A stretch of DNA of 64,000 bases from Euzebya tangerina (GCF_003074135.1 NZ_PPDK01000001.1:1-64000); one strand, 5' to 3'. Positions 40,529 to 49,836 are shown, numbered from the stretch's first letter. Numbers and translations are program-made. The notes: generated by a model from the letters alone, not told the origin.

Positions 40529-41962
40529 TTGAGCCCCACCCTCACGCGGAGGACGATCACCCTCCTGCTGACCGTCATCGTCGCCATCATCGCGATGGCT
40601 GCGCTGCTCCTGCGCGTGCCGGTCGCCGGCTCCACCGACCTTGCCGATCAGCGGGACCGACAACCGAGTCCCAGCGGCGACATCCGTGAGGCGCCGATGG
40701 ACGAGGTGGCGGCAGCCCAGCTGTCACAGGGCGTCCTCGAGACCAGTGAGGAGCCGACGCCCGAGGCCGGCCCGCCACCACCCGCGGACCCGACCGCAGT
40801 CCCGGTCCCGACCCCACTGGCCACCGCTCCGCAGGACCAACCCACCGACGGACCACCGGTCGAGCCGACCTTCCCGGCGCGCATCCAGGGCGTCTGGGTC
40901 CACGTGCTCGACGACGTGCTCCTCACCCGTGGCTCGATCACCGGGATGCTCGACCGGGTGGTGGCCGGTGGCGGGAACACCGTCGTCGTGGAGGTCGGGC
41001 GGCGCTACGACGTCTACTACGACTCGGGGTTCCTCCCGCGAGCCGGGGACCTCGGCTTCGAGCCGGGCCTCGACGTGCTGGCCGAGGTGGCGAGCCAGGC
41101 CCGCGACCGAGGGATCAGCGTCCACGCCTGGTACACCGCCATGCCGGCCTGGACGCCTGAGACCGCCAAGAACCCCGACGCCGAGCCGAACTGGACGTTC
41201 ACCCAGCACGGTCGGGACGCCGCCCCGGAGGACACCTGGCTGACCTTCAACCAAGCCGGGGAGCCCAGCGACTTCCTGGACCCGGGCCACCCGGCCGTCC
41301 AAGACCTGGTCGTCGCCACGGCGGCGGAGCTGGCGAGGTACGACATCGATGCGGTGCACCTGGACTACCTGCGATACCCGGGCGCCGAGTACGGCTACAA
41401 CCCGACGGCCCTGGGTCGGTTCCAGGCCGAGACGGGCCGGACGGACATCCCGGCCCCCGACGATCCCGAGTTCTCCGACTGGCGGCGGGCCCAGACCACC
41501 CTCATCCTGCAACGGGTCAACCAGGTCATCGACGTCACCAACCCCGAGGTCGGGGTCTCGGCGGCGTTGATCGCGTGGGGAGACGGCCCGATCGACGGTC
41601 GACCGTTCGAGTCGACGCCTGCGTTCAGCCAGGTCTATCAGCCGTGGCACCAGTGGATGGCGGGTGACCTCGTCGACGTGGCCATGCCGATGCTGTACTT
41701 CCGCGAGAGCCGCCACGCGGCCTTCCACCGCAACTGGATGTCCTACGTGGCCGGCATCCGCAACGCTACCGGGGTGACGACCGCGCCCGGTCAGGGGTCG
41801 TGGCTGAACACGCCGGAGGAGTCGGTGCTGCAGCTGACCGCGGCACAGCCCTTCGTCGACGGTGAGGTGCTGTTCAGCTACCAGGAGACCGCGGTCGACA
41901 CCGGCCCGGAGGGGCTCCTCGGCGGGGCGCTGGCCCGGTCCGTCTGGTCCGACGATCAGTAG
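40529..41962 (+). CDS. Exported GHL10-type glycoside-hydrolase-like protein
   Basis: A 477-residue protein. It has an N-terminal membrane/signal segment (ITLLLTVIVAIIAMAALLL), a Pro/Thr/Glu-rich linker (about 45-115), then a domain resembling the glycosyl-hydrolase-like 10 family (PF02638 type): IQGVWVHVLDDVLLTRGSITGMLDRVVAGGGNTVVVEV, GISVHAWYTAMPAW, the DxVHLDYLRYPG motif with likely catalytic acid, VGVSAALIAWGD, and DVAMPMLYF. Family members act on or bind extracellular glycans such as peptidoglycan-linked sugars. A TTG at 40529 is the start that includes the signal segment; a TAGGTT box lies 9 nt before it. Confidence 0.85.
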   Translation: MSPTLTRRTITLLLTVIVAIIAMAALLLRVPVAGSTDLADQRDRQPSPSGDIREAPMDEVAAAQLSQGVLETSEEPTPEAGPPPPADPTAVPVPTPLATAPQDQPTDGPPVEPTFPARIQGVWVHVLDDVLLTRGSITGMLDRVVAGGGNTVVVEVGRRYDVYYDSGFLPRAGDLGFEPGLDVLAEVASQARDRGISVHAWYTAMPAWTPETAKNPDAEPNWTFTQHGRDAAPEDTWLTFNQAGEPSDFLDPGHPAVQDLVVATAAELARYDIDAVHLDYLRYPGAEYGYNPTALGRFQAETGRTDIPAPDDPEFSDWRRAQTTLILQRVNQVIDVTNPEVGVSAALIAWGDGPIDGRPFESTPAFSQVYQPWHQWMAGDLVDVAMPMLYFRESRHAAFHRNWMSYVAGIRNATGVTTAPGQGSWLNTPEESVLQLTAAQPFVDGEVLFSYQETAVDTGPEGLLGGALARSVWSDDQ

Positions 41963-41976
41963 CCGACCCCAGCAGT

Positions 41977-44652
41977 TCAGCGGGCGGTGAAGACGCTGAT
42001 GGCCTCCGTCCGCGAGCGGACGTCGAGCTTGGGGTAGATCCGGTACAGGTGGTTGGCGATCGTCTTCGGGCTGAGGTGCAGCGCCGACGCGATCTCCCGG
42101 TTGCTCTTGCCGGTCGCGAGCAGCAGCATGACCTGCCGCTCCGCGTCGGTCAGGTCGAAGGGATCCGGAGTCGCCTCGGCGCTGGTCAGACGGAGCCAAC
42201 CCTCGGCCCCCAGCTGACCGAGCGCCAGCCGAGCTTCCCGCGCATCCCTCTCCGCCAGGTCGGCTTCCCCAGCGGCGTCGTACAGCTGGGCTGAGCGCTG
42301 CATCGCCCGGGCCCGGTCGAAGGCGTCGACGACTGGATCCAGCACCTGCGTGGCACGGTCGACGTGTCGGCGGGCCAGTGACGGGTCGGTGCTGAGGATC
42401 GCCTGGCTTCGCGCCGCCACGCCGACCGTCCATCGGGTCGCCCCGGGTCGGGCGGCCTCGGCCTCCAGCCAGGTGCAGATCGCCGCAGCATCGTCATCTC
42501 GACCGTCGGCATGGTGCAGCTCGATCAGCTCGGGCGCCCAGCGGCCGAGCGTCGGTGCCAACGTTCCCCCCAGCTCCTCGAACAGCCGGCACTCCTCCAT
42601 CGCCTCGACCGCCCCGGCCGTGTCCTCGCCGACGCGTCGCACGGTCCCGGCGGCAGCGGAGAGGAAGTACCGCGCCCCGACCAGAGACAACTCCTCGGCG
42701 ATGACCAGCCCCAACTCGAGGTCCGCCTCGGCGTCCGGCTGACGACCCTGCAGCGCGTGCAGCCGGCAGCGGATGGCCAGCCAGAAGGGGGCGAACGCCC
42801 GTTGGCCGGTCGACAGGCTGAGGGCGATCGCCTCGGATGCCGTCCGGACCCCCTCGGTCCAGCGACAGGCCCGAAGTTGGATCTCGGCCATGGCCCCGAG
42901 CGTCATGGCGAGGGTCGGGCCGCCGTACCGGCCACGGCTGACGGCACGCAGGTCGGCCATGACCCGGTCGGCGTCGTCGAAGCGCTCGGTCAGGCCCAGG
43001 GGCCGACCGATGTGCAGCCCGATCATGGGGTCGATGGCGATGACCTGCTCGACATCGAGTTCGGGCAGGATCTTCTCGAGGAGCGACTCGCCGTGTCCCT
43101 CGCGGATCGCAAGGCTTGCGTGTGCCAGCGTGGCCGCGGCCATGGTGGCGATCGGTGAGTCCTCCGGCGCCAGGTCCAGGGCGACCTGCGCCTCTTCCTG
43201 GATCTGACGGGTCATCCCCAACATCCCGAGCGGCATGGCCATGCCGGCGTGGATCTGCGAGCGGACGTCGGCGCGGCGCTCCACCCGTGCGGCGTCCTGC
43301 AGCCGCTGCAGGGAGTCGAACGGGGCACCGTTCAAGGTCTCGAGGATCCCGAGGGTCAGGCTGGCCTCGGACCGGAGCTCGTCGTCGATCGTCTCCCCGA
43401 CCAGCGTCCGCAGCCGCTGGATCGCGGCGGCCACCGAGCCACCGGAGGCCAGGTTGCGGCACGCGCGCAGGGTCCAGCGGTCCACCAACGCCGGCTCCGC
43501 GACCAGACGGGCGGCCATCAGCCACAGCCGTCCTGCCTCGCCGGGTGCGCCACGTCGCTCCAGCCGGTCAGCTTCGAGAGCAGCTTGCTCCGCGATGCCG
43601 GCGTCCGTCCCCATCGTCGCGCCAGCCTGGTGGACCAGCCTGGCGTGGTCGCTGAGCCCCGGCACCCGCGCCAGCCGCGCGTGGAGGTCGCGCTGCTCGT
43701 CGGGCGAGAGATCAGCCAGCACGGCGGACCGCAGCAGCGGGTGGGAGAACTCCACGCTGCGGTCCTGAAGGCCCGCCAGTCCGTGTCGCTCGGCCTGCGT
43801 CAACAGCTCGTCGGCGGCCGAGCCGACCGCGGCTCGCACCACCTGCCAGCTCCCGTCGGTCGAGGTCGCTGCCAGGCGCAGCAGGTCGAGCACCTCGCCC
43901 TCCACAGCCTCCAGCGGCCGCGAGACGATGGCCTGCAGGTGGCCACTCAGCGGCAGCGGGTCAGGCAGGAGTGTCCGTCCCGTCAGCTCGTCCTCGGAGA
44001 GCCCCTGGGCGAGGTAGATCAGCGCCAGCGGATTGCCGACGGCCGAGTGGATGAGCACCTCGGCCACACGTGGGTTGATGTGTCCCTCCACCGTGGTGGC
44101 CAGCAGCTCGTTCGCGGCCGCGCTCTCCAGCCCAGGAAGCTCGATCACCCGTAGGCCATCGGTGAACTCGAGCACCGTCTCGGTCGGCCGTCCCGCGAGG
44201 ACCACGAGGACAGCTGCGTCCTGCAGCCGCCGAAGCGCCAGGCTGAGGGTGGTGCGGCTGATCGGGTCGACATCGTGCAGATCGTCGATGAACACGGCCG
44301 TCGGGCCCCGATCAGCGGCGTCGCGGAGGACCTGCTCCAGGGTCTGTGCCACACCCCAGACCTCGTCCTCCGCTGGTCGTGACCCGTCGTCAGCCAGTCG
44401 GGCCAGCAGTTCATCGACCAGACCGAACGGCATCGGAGAGGGTCCTGCGTACCCGACCAATGAGACGACCTGCCGTGCGGGGCAGCGCTCATGGGTCCGG
44501 ACGGCACCGCGGAGCGCTCGCATGACGGCTGACTTGCCCATGCCCGCGTCGCCCGTCAGGACCACCACGCGAGCTTCGCCGGCAGCAGTCCGCTCCCACT
44601 CCGCCAAGAGCGAACGCAGCACTCGGCTCCGCCCGAAGAGCTGCGGGCTCAC
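41977..44652 (-). CDS. LuxR family regulator with AAA-type ATPase (LAL/MalT-like)
   Basis: An 891-residue signal-transduction ATPase. Walker A is GDAGMGKS (residues 34-41), Walker B is AVFIDDLHDVDP, and a sensor-like VLVVLAGRP follows. A long helical, TPR-like middle region (about 330-800) precedes a C-terminal LuxR helix-turn-helix: LTDAERQVMLLLATGKSNREIASALHLSPKTIANHLYRIYPKL. Such proteins integrate nucleotide and ligand signals and activate transcription. The GTG at 44652 overlaps the stop of the upstream lipoprotein gene as GTGA, and polyprenyl diphosphate synthase lies before that. Its targets are unknown. Confidence 0.92.
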   Translation of the reverse strand: MSPQLFGRSRVLRSLLAEWERTAAGEARVVVLTGDAGMGKSAVMRALRGAVRTHERCPARQVVSLVGYAGPSPMPFGLVDELLARLADDGSRPAEDEVWGVAQTLEQVLRDAADRGPTAVFIDDLHDVDPISRTTLSLALRRLQDAAVLVVLAGRPTETVLEFTDGLRVIELPGLESAAANELLATTVEGHINPRVAEVLIHSAVGNPLALIYLAQGLSEDELTGRTLLPDPLPLSGHLQAIVSRPLEAVEGEVLDLLRLAATSTDGSWQVVRAAVGSAADELLTQAERHGLAGLQDRSVEFSHPLLRSAVLADLSPDEQRDLHARLARVPGLSDHARLVHQAGATMGTDAGIAEQAALEADRLERRGAPGEAGRLWLMAARLVAEPALVDRWTLRACRNLASGGSVAAAIQRLRTLVGETIDDELRSEASLTLGILETLNGAPFDSLQRLQDAARVERRADVRSQIHAGMAMPLGMLGMTRQIQEEAQVALDLAPEDSPIATMAAATLAHASLAIREGHGESLLEKILPELDVEQVIAIDPMIGLHIGRPLGLTERFDDADRVMADLRAVSRGRYGGPTLAMTLGAMAEIQLRACRWTEGVRTASEAIALSLSTGQRAFAPFWLAIRCRLHALQGRQPDAEADLELGLVIAEELSLVGARYFLSAAAGTVRRVGEDTAGAVEAMEECRLFEELGGTLAPTLGRWAPELIELHHADGRDDDAAAICTWLEAEAARPGATRWTVGVAARSQAILSTDPSLARRHVDRATQVLDPVVDAFDRARAMQRSAQLYDAAGEADLAERDAREARLALGQLGAEGWLRLTSAEATPDPFDLTDAERQVMLLLATGKSNREIASALHLSPKTIANHLYRIYPKLDVRSRTEAISVFTAR

Positions 44653-45323
44653 GGCTCGTACAGCGCGTCGACGGTCTCGGCATCCGCACCGGAGAGGTCC
44701 TCGATCGTCGCGGCGACCAACTGAGCGACCGAGGTGTCGTTGCGCGACGCCGTGGTCGCCACCGCTTGAGAGACCAGCCGCTGGGCCTCGATCAGATCGA
44801 AGCGCCAGCCGTCGGCCTCGTTCACAAATCGCCAGCGACGCGGCGTCTCGGCTCCGGTCCCCGGCTCGGTGGCGACACCGAGCACGGACTGGTCGCTGAC
44901 CGGGATGATGCGGCCCAACTCGCCGAGCGAGCGGTCCTGCCCGGCAAAGCCTCCACTGACGAGCGCCATGAAGGGGTCATCGGCATCCAGGAGCTCGTCG
45001 TTGAGGCGATAGGTGAGCACGAGCAGCTGCTCGGCGGCGGGGAGCGCCCGGACCTCCTCGGCCGGCGCGGAGCGCGCCAGCTCGACGATGCGGTCCTGAT
45101 CCTCGATCGAGTCCTCCGAGATCGCGCTGACGACCGCCTGAGCATCGCCCTGCGACACCCCGACCCGGTACTCGGCGAAGACGGCGTTGACGGCGCCCAC
45201 CACCTCTGGGCTGGCTGTCGGCGTGGCTGCCGTCTCAGGCTCCGACATCGATCCACATGCGGACACGACCAGCGCCACGAGGATGACGGTGGCCAGAAGA
45301 CGGCGCGTTGGAGTGGGGTTCAA
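44649..45323 (-). CDS. Putative lipoprotein of unknown function
   Basis: A 224-residue protein with a clear lipoprotein signal (RRLLATVILVALVVSAC, lipid-modified C23). The mature part has a segment resembling NTF2-like folds (VNAVFAEYRVGVSQGDAQAVVSAISEDS... and RWRFVNEADGWRFDL), but I do not recognise a family. TTG at 45323 is the only start providing the full signal peptide. It lies 25 nt after the polyprenyl synthase gene and overlaps the LAL regulator by GTGA, so the three form an operon. A role as an envelope sensor or partner of the regulator would be speculation. Confidence 0.7.
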   Translation of the reverse strand: MNPTPTRRLLATVILVALVVSACGSMSEPETAATPTASPEVVGAVNAVFAEYRVGVSQGDAQAVVSAISEDSIEDQDRIVELARSAPAEEVRALPAAEQLLVLTYRLNDELLDADDPFMALVSGGFAGQDRSLGELGRIIPVSDQSVLGVATEPGTGAETPRRWRFVNEADGWRFDLIEAQRLVSQAVATTASRNDTSVAQLVAATIEDLSGADAETVDALYEP

Positions 45324-45348
45324 CCGACGGTCAGGCGGGGCGCGCCGC

Positions 45349-46386
45349 TCAGCCGGCGCGGTCGGCGGCGTAGTCCGTGAGGTAGGTCAACCCGTCCATC
45401 ACCGGGGCGAAGGTGGGTGGCACATCCAACTCGTCCAGGGCGGCCTTCGCCAGCTTGGCTTGATCACGGGCGCTCTGGCGCGCACGTTCGAGCGCCTGAT
45501 GGGCGCGCAGCAGCGACAAGGCTGCCTCGACGTTGGCCTCGGTCGGGTCGTCCAGCAGCGCCGCCAGCTCGGAGCCCTCGCCCTCGTCCTCGAGCGCGTA
45601 GAGCACCGGCATGGTGTGGACGCCCTCGCGCAGATCGGTTCCGGGAATCTTCCCGGACTCCGTCTCCTGCGAGGCGATGTCGAGGACGTCGTCGGCCAAC
45701 TGGAAGGCGTAGCCCAGGTGGTGACCGAAGCGCGTGAGCGCCTCGATGTGGTCGCGACGCTGCCCCGAGAGCAGGGCACCCAGGCGGCAGGACGCACGAA
45801 TGAGCGACGCCGTCTTGCCATCGATGACGTCGAGGTAGTGCTGCCGGGTGGGCTCACGACGGACGGCGCCGTGCCGCGAGGCATCCAGTGACCCCTGCAC
45901 CTCGAGGATCTGCCCCTCACACAGCTCGGCGATCGTGCGGGCCATGATCCGGGTGACTTCGACACCGAGGGCGGCGGAGAGCTCAGAGGCCCGCGCCAAC
46001 AGGAAGTCGCCGGTCAGAATCGCAACGGTGTTCGACCACTTGACGTGGGTGGACGGGGTGCCTCGTCGAGTATCGGCCGCATCGATCACGTCGTCGTGAT
46101 AGAGCGTGGAGAGGTGGACGAGTTCGACGATCACCCCCGCGCTGACCAGGTCGGGGTGGTCGGCCCTCGCACCACCCAACATGCCCGTGAGCAGGGACAG
46201 CATCGGGCGGAAGCGCTTGCCACCCGCGTCGATGAGGTGGCGGGCACCGTCGGTGACGAAGGGATTGTCGCTGACGACGGTCTGGCGCATCTGACGTTCC
46301 ACGGCTTCAAGACCGGGGCGGAGGTCCACACCTTGCTGCGCCCCACGTTCGGTGAGGTCATCCAGGGCTTCGCGGGACAGTGGCAC
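45349..46386 (-). CDS. Polyprenyl diphosphate synthase (quinone side-chain type)
   Basis: A 345-residue trans-isoprenyl synthase that elongates allylic diphosphates with isopentenyl diphosphate. Both aspartate-rich motifs are present: LYHDDVIDAADTRRG (first, DDxxD) and FQLADDVLDIAS (second). GGKRFRPML and KTASLIRASC are also diagnostic. Length and the small residues before the first motif fit long-chain products such as the menaquinone tail (heptaprenyl to nonaprenyl). The product length cannot be fixed by eye. GTG at 46386. It heads the operon with the lipoprotein and the LAL regulator, and lies between the two complex I loci, whose substrate is the quinone. Confidence 0.92.
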   Translation of the reverse strand: MPLSREALDDLTERGAQQGVDLRPGLEAVERQMRQTVVSDNPFVTDGARHLIDAGGKRFRPMLSLLTGMLGGARADHPDLVSAGVIVELVHLSTLYHDDVIDAADTRRGTPSTHVKWSNTVAILTGDFLLARASELSAALGVEVTRIMARTIAELCEGQILEVQGSLDASRHGAVRREPTRQHYLDVIDGKTASLIRASCRLGALLSGQRRDHIEALTRFGHHLGYAFQLADDVLDIASQETESGKIPGTDLREGVHTMPVLYALEDEGEGSELAALLDDPTEANVEAALSLLRAHQALERARQSARDQAKLAKAALDELDVPPTFAPVMDGLTYLTDYAADRAG

Positions 46387-46501
46387 GCCCCAACGGTACC
46401 CACATCTCTCCGCGGCTGACCAAGCCAGCCACCCGACGAACCCCCGTCGGCCACGGCGGAGGCGCGAATGGTGCTGGCGGATGGGCGAACCCCGATTCAG
46501 G

Positions 46502-47404
46502 TCAGGCGGACGCGATGGCGGCGAGCAGGCGTCGCGCGGTGCGGACCGATGGCCGACCTCCGCGCCATACGATGCGGACGGGCTGGACGATCCGGGTATC
46601 GACCACCGGCACCTGCGTCAGCGCACCGTGCTCCAGGTCTCGTTCGATGCGGCAGGTCGGGAGGAACGCCACGCCATCACCATTGAGGACAGCCAGTCTG
46701 GCGGCCGTGGCACTGGGTACCTCGACGTGCTCACCCATCGCGCCGATGGCGTGTTGGGCGAGCGCGGCATCGACCACATCACGGGTGCCCGATCCGGGCG
46801 CCTGCAGGACCAACGTCGCAGACGCCACGGTTGTCGGTGGGAGCCCCCGGCGGCGACCGAACCACCGATGGCTCCGACCGACCACGGGCACCAGTCGCTC
46901 GGAGACAACGACCTGGGACCTGAGCCCGATCGGTGCCTGAGGACCGTCGGTGAACCCGATCAGGGTCTCACCACTGCGCACGGCCTGGGCCACGCGCAGG
47001 GTGTCGGCCTCGGTGATGTCCAGGCGAACATCGGCGAGGTCTGTGGCGCTGACCCAGTCGGAGAGGAAGTGGTCGACCACGTGACGGGTGGCGGCGACGC
47101 TCACCCGGGAGTGCTCGTCGCGCAGCTGCTCGGATTGATTGATCAGCTGCGATGCCACCGTGAGCAGTTCAGCACATGCGGGGGCCAGCTGGATGCCGTC
47201 AGCCGTCGTCTTCGACCCCGTTGGACCTCGATCGAGCAGACCGACGCCCAGCTGTCGTTCGAGCTTCTGCAGACGAGCGGTCGCGGACGGCTGGGACAGG
47301 CCGTGCCGCGCGGCCGCCTTCGACACGCTGCCCAGCTCCACGACGGTGAGGAACAGCCGCACCGAGGACAGATCGAGATCATCGGTCTCCGCGATTGTTC
47401 TCAT
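46502..47404 (-). CDS. LysR family transcriptional regulator
   Basis: A 300-residue LysR protein. The N-terminal winged helix-turn-helix is LDLSSVRLFLTVVELGSVSKAAARHGLSQPSATARLQKLERQLGVGLLDR, and a periplasmic-binding-like effector domain follows from about residue 95. The ATG at 47404 overlaps a 17-bp inverted repeat (47402-47418), consistent with autoregulation. It is divergent from the oxidoreductase-monooxygenase-exporter genes. LysR regulators paired with YeiH and with sulfonate genes are common, which supports it as the local regulator. Confidence 0.93.
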   Translation of the reverse strand: MRTIAETDDLDLSSVRLFLTVVELGSVSKAAARHGLSQPSATARLQKLERQLGVGLLDRGPTGSKTTADGIQLAPACAELLTVASQLINQSEQLRDEHSRVSVAATRHVVDHFLSDWVSATDLADVRLDITEADTLRVAQAVRSGETLIGFTDGPQAPIGLRSQVVVSERLVPVVGRSHRWFGRRRGLPPTTVASATLVLQAPGSGTRDVVDAALAQHAIGAMGEHVEVPSATAARLAVLNGDGVAFLPTCRIERDLEHGALTQVPVVDTRIVQPVRIVWRGGRPSVRTARRLLAAIASA

Positions 47405-47418
47405 AGGAACATCCTATG
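47402..47418. promoter_or_regulatory. Probable LysR operator, site 1
   Basis: CATAGG-AACAT-CCTATG, a 6-bp inverted repeat with 5-nt spacer, containing a T-N11-A core typical of LysR recognition sites. It covers the start codon of the regulator. Confidence 0.6.
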
Positions 47419-47432
47419 ACCTGAGAAGCGGT

Positions 47433-47446
47433 TTCGGGGTTCCGAA
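47433..47446. promoter_or_regulatory. Probable LysR operator, site 2
   Basis: TTCGG-GGTT-CCGAA, a 5-bp inverted repeat with a 4-nt centre, 30 nt before the ATG of the Gfo/Idh/MocA gene. It could be the activation site of the divergent regulator. Confidence 0.4.
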
Positions 47447-47476
47447 GTCGGCCTGCCCGGTCCACAGTCGGACCTC

Positions 47477-48673
47477 ATGCACCACAGCCCGCCATCGCCG
47501 CTCCGACCGATCCGCTACGGCGTGATCGGAACCGGGATGATGGGGATCGAGCACATCGAGAACGTCGGTGCCCTGGATGGTGCCGTCGTCACCGCCATCG
47601 CCGACCCGGCCGCCGACTCCCGGGGCCGCGGCCGGGCAGTCGCCGGTGATGGCGTCGCCGTCTTCGAGCGCCACGAGGATCTGCTCGGTAGCAGCCTGTG
47701 CGACGCCGTGGTGCTCGCCTCGCCCAACCACACCCACGCCGCGGTGATGGCCGACGTCCTGGCGACCGAGCTCCACGTCCTGGTCGAGAAGCCGCTGTGC
47801 ACGACCGTCGCGGACTGCCGCCGCCTGATCGAGCTGGACGCCAGGCGCCCCGCGGGGGCACTCACCTGGGTCGGCTTGGAGTACCGCTACATGCCGCCCG
47901 CTGCCGAGCTCCTGCGACTGGTGCGGCAGGGTGCCGTCGGGACACCTCGGATGGTCTCGATCCGCGAGCACCGGTTCCCCTTCCTCGTGAAGGTCGACAA
48001 CTGGAACCGGTTCACCGCCAACACCGGCGGCACGCTCGTGGAGAAGACCTGCCACTTCTTCGATCTGATGAACCTCATCCTGGGCGAGCGTCCCACCCGG
48101 GTGATGGCCTCCGGCGCCCAGGACGTCAACCACCTCGACGAGCGCTACGACGGACGGCCGGCAGACATGCTCGACAACGCCTTCGTCATCGTGGACTACC
48201 CGAGTGGTGCCCGTGCACTGCTGGACCTCTGCATGTTCGCGGAGGCGACGCAGAACCAGGAGGAGATCAGCGTCGTCGGTGACGCAGGGAAGGTCGAGGC
48301 GCTCATCCCCGACGACATCGTCCGGGTCGGCCGCCGCGACCGCGACGGGATCGGTGCGGTCGAGGTCAGACCGGTCGCCGACGCGCAGATCGCCCACGTC
48401 GGCCTGCACCACGGCGCCAGCTACCTGGAGCACCTCGCCTTCACCGCCGCCATCCGCGCCGGCCAACCACCCGCCGTGACGCTCGAAGACGGACTGTGGT
48501 CGGTGGCCATGGGCGTGGCCGCACATCGCAGCATCGACCTCGGCCGTCCCGTCCACCTCGACGAGGTCACGGGCCACGACGCCGCGGCCACCCACCAGGA
48601 ATCGTCCACCCACCACGAATCGTCCACCCAGCCCATGCACACCCCCGTCAACCGCCAGGAGATACCCGCATGA
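47477..48673 (+). CDS. Gfo/Idh/MocA family oxidoreductase
   Basis: A 398-residue NAD(P)-dependent oxidoreductase. The Rossmann fold starts YGVIGTGMMGIEHIENV, the conserved EKPLCTTVADCRRLIE contains the catalytic-region lysine, and GGTLVEKTCHFFDLMNLILGE matches the usual GG...D(x)xH motif. Most family members oxidise sugars or inositols; the substrate here is unknown. The stop overlaps the ATG of the SsuD-like gene (ATGA), so the two act together. The last 40 residues are unlike the family and contain a 6-residue repeat (QESSTH/HESSTQ) from two 18-nt repeats at 48596-48631. Confidence 0.9.
   Translation: MHHSPPSPLRPIRYGVIGTGMMGIEHIENVGALDGAVVTAIADPAADSRGRGRAVAGDGVAVFERHEDLLGSSLCDAVVLASPNHTHAAVMADVLATELHVLVEKPLCTTVADCRRLIELDARRPAGALTWVGLEYRYMPPAAELLRLVRQGAVGTPRMVSIREHRFPFLVKVDNWNRFTANTGGTLVEKTCHFFDLMNLILGERPTRVMASGAQDVNHLDERYDGRPADMLDNAFVIVDYPSGARALLDLCMFAEATQNQEEISVVGDAGKVEALIPDDIVRVGRRDRDGIGAVEVRPVADAQIAHVGLHHGASYLEHLAFTAAIRAGQPPAVTLEDGLWSVAMGVAAHRSIDLGRPVHLDEVTGHDAAATHQESSTHHESSTQPMHTPVNRQEIPA
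48596..48631 (+). repeat. Two 18-nt tandem repeats at the end of the oxidoreductase gene
   Basis: Two adjacent 18-nt units (48596-48613, 48614-48631) share GAATCGTCCACCCA. They encode QESSTH and HESSTQ in the C-terminal tail of the Gfo/Idh/MocA protein. In-frame, so length change is tolerated. Confidence 0.85.
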
Positions 48674-49791
48674 CCACCGCCCAGCCCGCCTCCGACACCA
48701 AGCCCGGCACCCGTCGTCCTGTCGAGATGTCGTGGTTCGCCGCCCTCTGCGACGACGACTACGAGTTCCTCGGCGTCCCTGATCCGCAGCTGCAGAGCTC
48801 CTACGAGCACTGCCGCAACATCGTCCTGACCGCCGACCGGTACGGCTACGACAACGTCCTGCTCCCGTCTGGGTACGCCCTCGGCATCGACGGCACGACC
48901 TTCGCCGCAGCGGTCGCACCCCAGACGTCCCTGCGCATGCTGCTTGCGGTCCGGTGCGGTGAACTCGTCGTGCCGCAGCTGGCCCGACAGCTCGCCACGC
49001 TGGACCAGATCATGGACGGGCGGCTCACGATCAACATCATCTCCAGCGACATCCCAGGCGAGGAGCTGGCCAGCGAGCCGCGGTACCGCCGCTCGACCGA
49101 GATCATGTTCGTGCTCCGTGAGCTGCTGGACGGCCACGCGGTGAAGTTCCACGGCGACTTCGTCGACCTGGAGCTGGACCCGCCCCGCGTCGGCACCGTC
49201 AGCGGCTCGAGTCCGCTGTTCTACTTCGGCGGACTCTCTCCCGCCGCCCGTGAGTGCGCCGCGGCCGGGGCCGACGTGTTCCTGATGTGGCCGGACACCA
49301 CCGACAAGGTGCTCGAGGTGAAGGCCGACATGGACCGTCGAGCCGCGGAGAAGGGACGGTCGCTGCGGTACGGCTGGCGCTCTCACGTGATCGTCCGCGA
49401 GACCGAGCACGAGGCACGGGGCGCGGCCGCACGGTTGCTGTCCAAGCTCGACCCGGAGCAGGGCCAGGCCATCCGCGCCCGGTCACTCGACTCGGCATCC
49501 GCCGGGGTGGCCAACCAGGCCGCGCTGCGCGAGTCGGCCGACGACGACGGCTTCGTGGAGCGTCACCTCTGGACCGGTATCGGTCGCGCACGGTCCGGTG
49601 CGGGCGCTGCCATCGTCGGAGATCCCGACCAGGTCCTGGGCAAGATCAACGAGCTCGTCGACGCCGGCATCGACTCCTTCATCCTGTCGGGCTACCCCCA
49701 CGCGGCCGAGTGCGACCTCTTCGCCCGCCACGTCCTGCCGCACATCAACCACGGGCGGCTCGAGTTCACGCCGGACCCGGTCGCGGTCTGA
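48670..49791 (+). CDS. SsuD-like flavin-dependent sulfonate monooxygenase (LLM class)
   Basis: A 373-residue bacterial-luciferase-like flavin monooxygenase, closest in pattern to alkanesulfonate monooxygenase SsuD. Shared features are the N-terminal MSWFAALCDD, YDNVLLPSGYALG, QLARQLATLDQIMDGRLTINIIS, FYFGGLSPAARECAAAGADVFLMW, YGWRSHVIVRETEHEARGAA, LWTGIGRARSGAGAAIVGD and GIDSFILSGYPHAAE. SsuD-type enzymes use reduced FMN and oxygen to cleave C-S bonds, releasing sulfite and an aldehyde. No flavin reductase is seen here. The ATG overlaps the upstream stop and has AGGAG before it. The downstream YeiH-type exporter suits removal of sulfite or sulfate. The exact sulfonate is unknown. Confidence 0.9.
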   Translation: MTTAQPASDTKPGTRRPVEMSWFAALCDDDYEFLGVPDPQLQSSYEHCRNIVLTADRYGYDNVLLPSGYALGIDGTTFAAAVAPQTSLRMLLAVRCGELVVPQLARQLATLDQIMDGRLTINIISSDIPGEELASEPRYRRSTEIMFVLRELLDGHAVKFHGDFVDLELDPPRVGTVSGSSPLFYFGGLSPAARECAAAGADVFLMWPDTTDKVLEVKADMDRRAAEKGRSLRYGWRSHVIVRETEHEARGAAARLLSKLDPEQGQAIRARSLDSASAGVANQAALRESADDDGFVERHLWTGIGRARSGAGAAIVGDPDQVLGKINELVDAGIDSFILSGYPHAAECDLFARHVLPHINHGRLEFTPDPVAV

Positions 49792-49836
49792 TCCCCCGCA
49801 CCGTCTGATCTCGCGCAACGTCCGATCGAGCACGCA
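49786..49836 (+). repeat. Three 17-nt tandem repeats between the monooxygenase and yeiH
   Basis: Units at 49786-49802, 49803-49819 and 49820-49836 begin GTCTGATC, GTCTGATC and GTCCGATC. The first contains the monooxygenase stop; the third ends exactly before the yeiH GTG. The 17-nt period and placement suggest regulatory sites or an expandable spacer. Confidence 0.75.
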
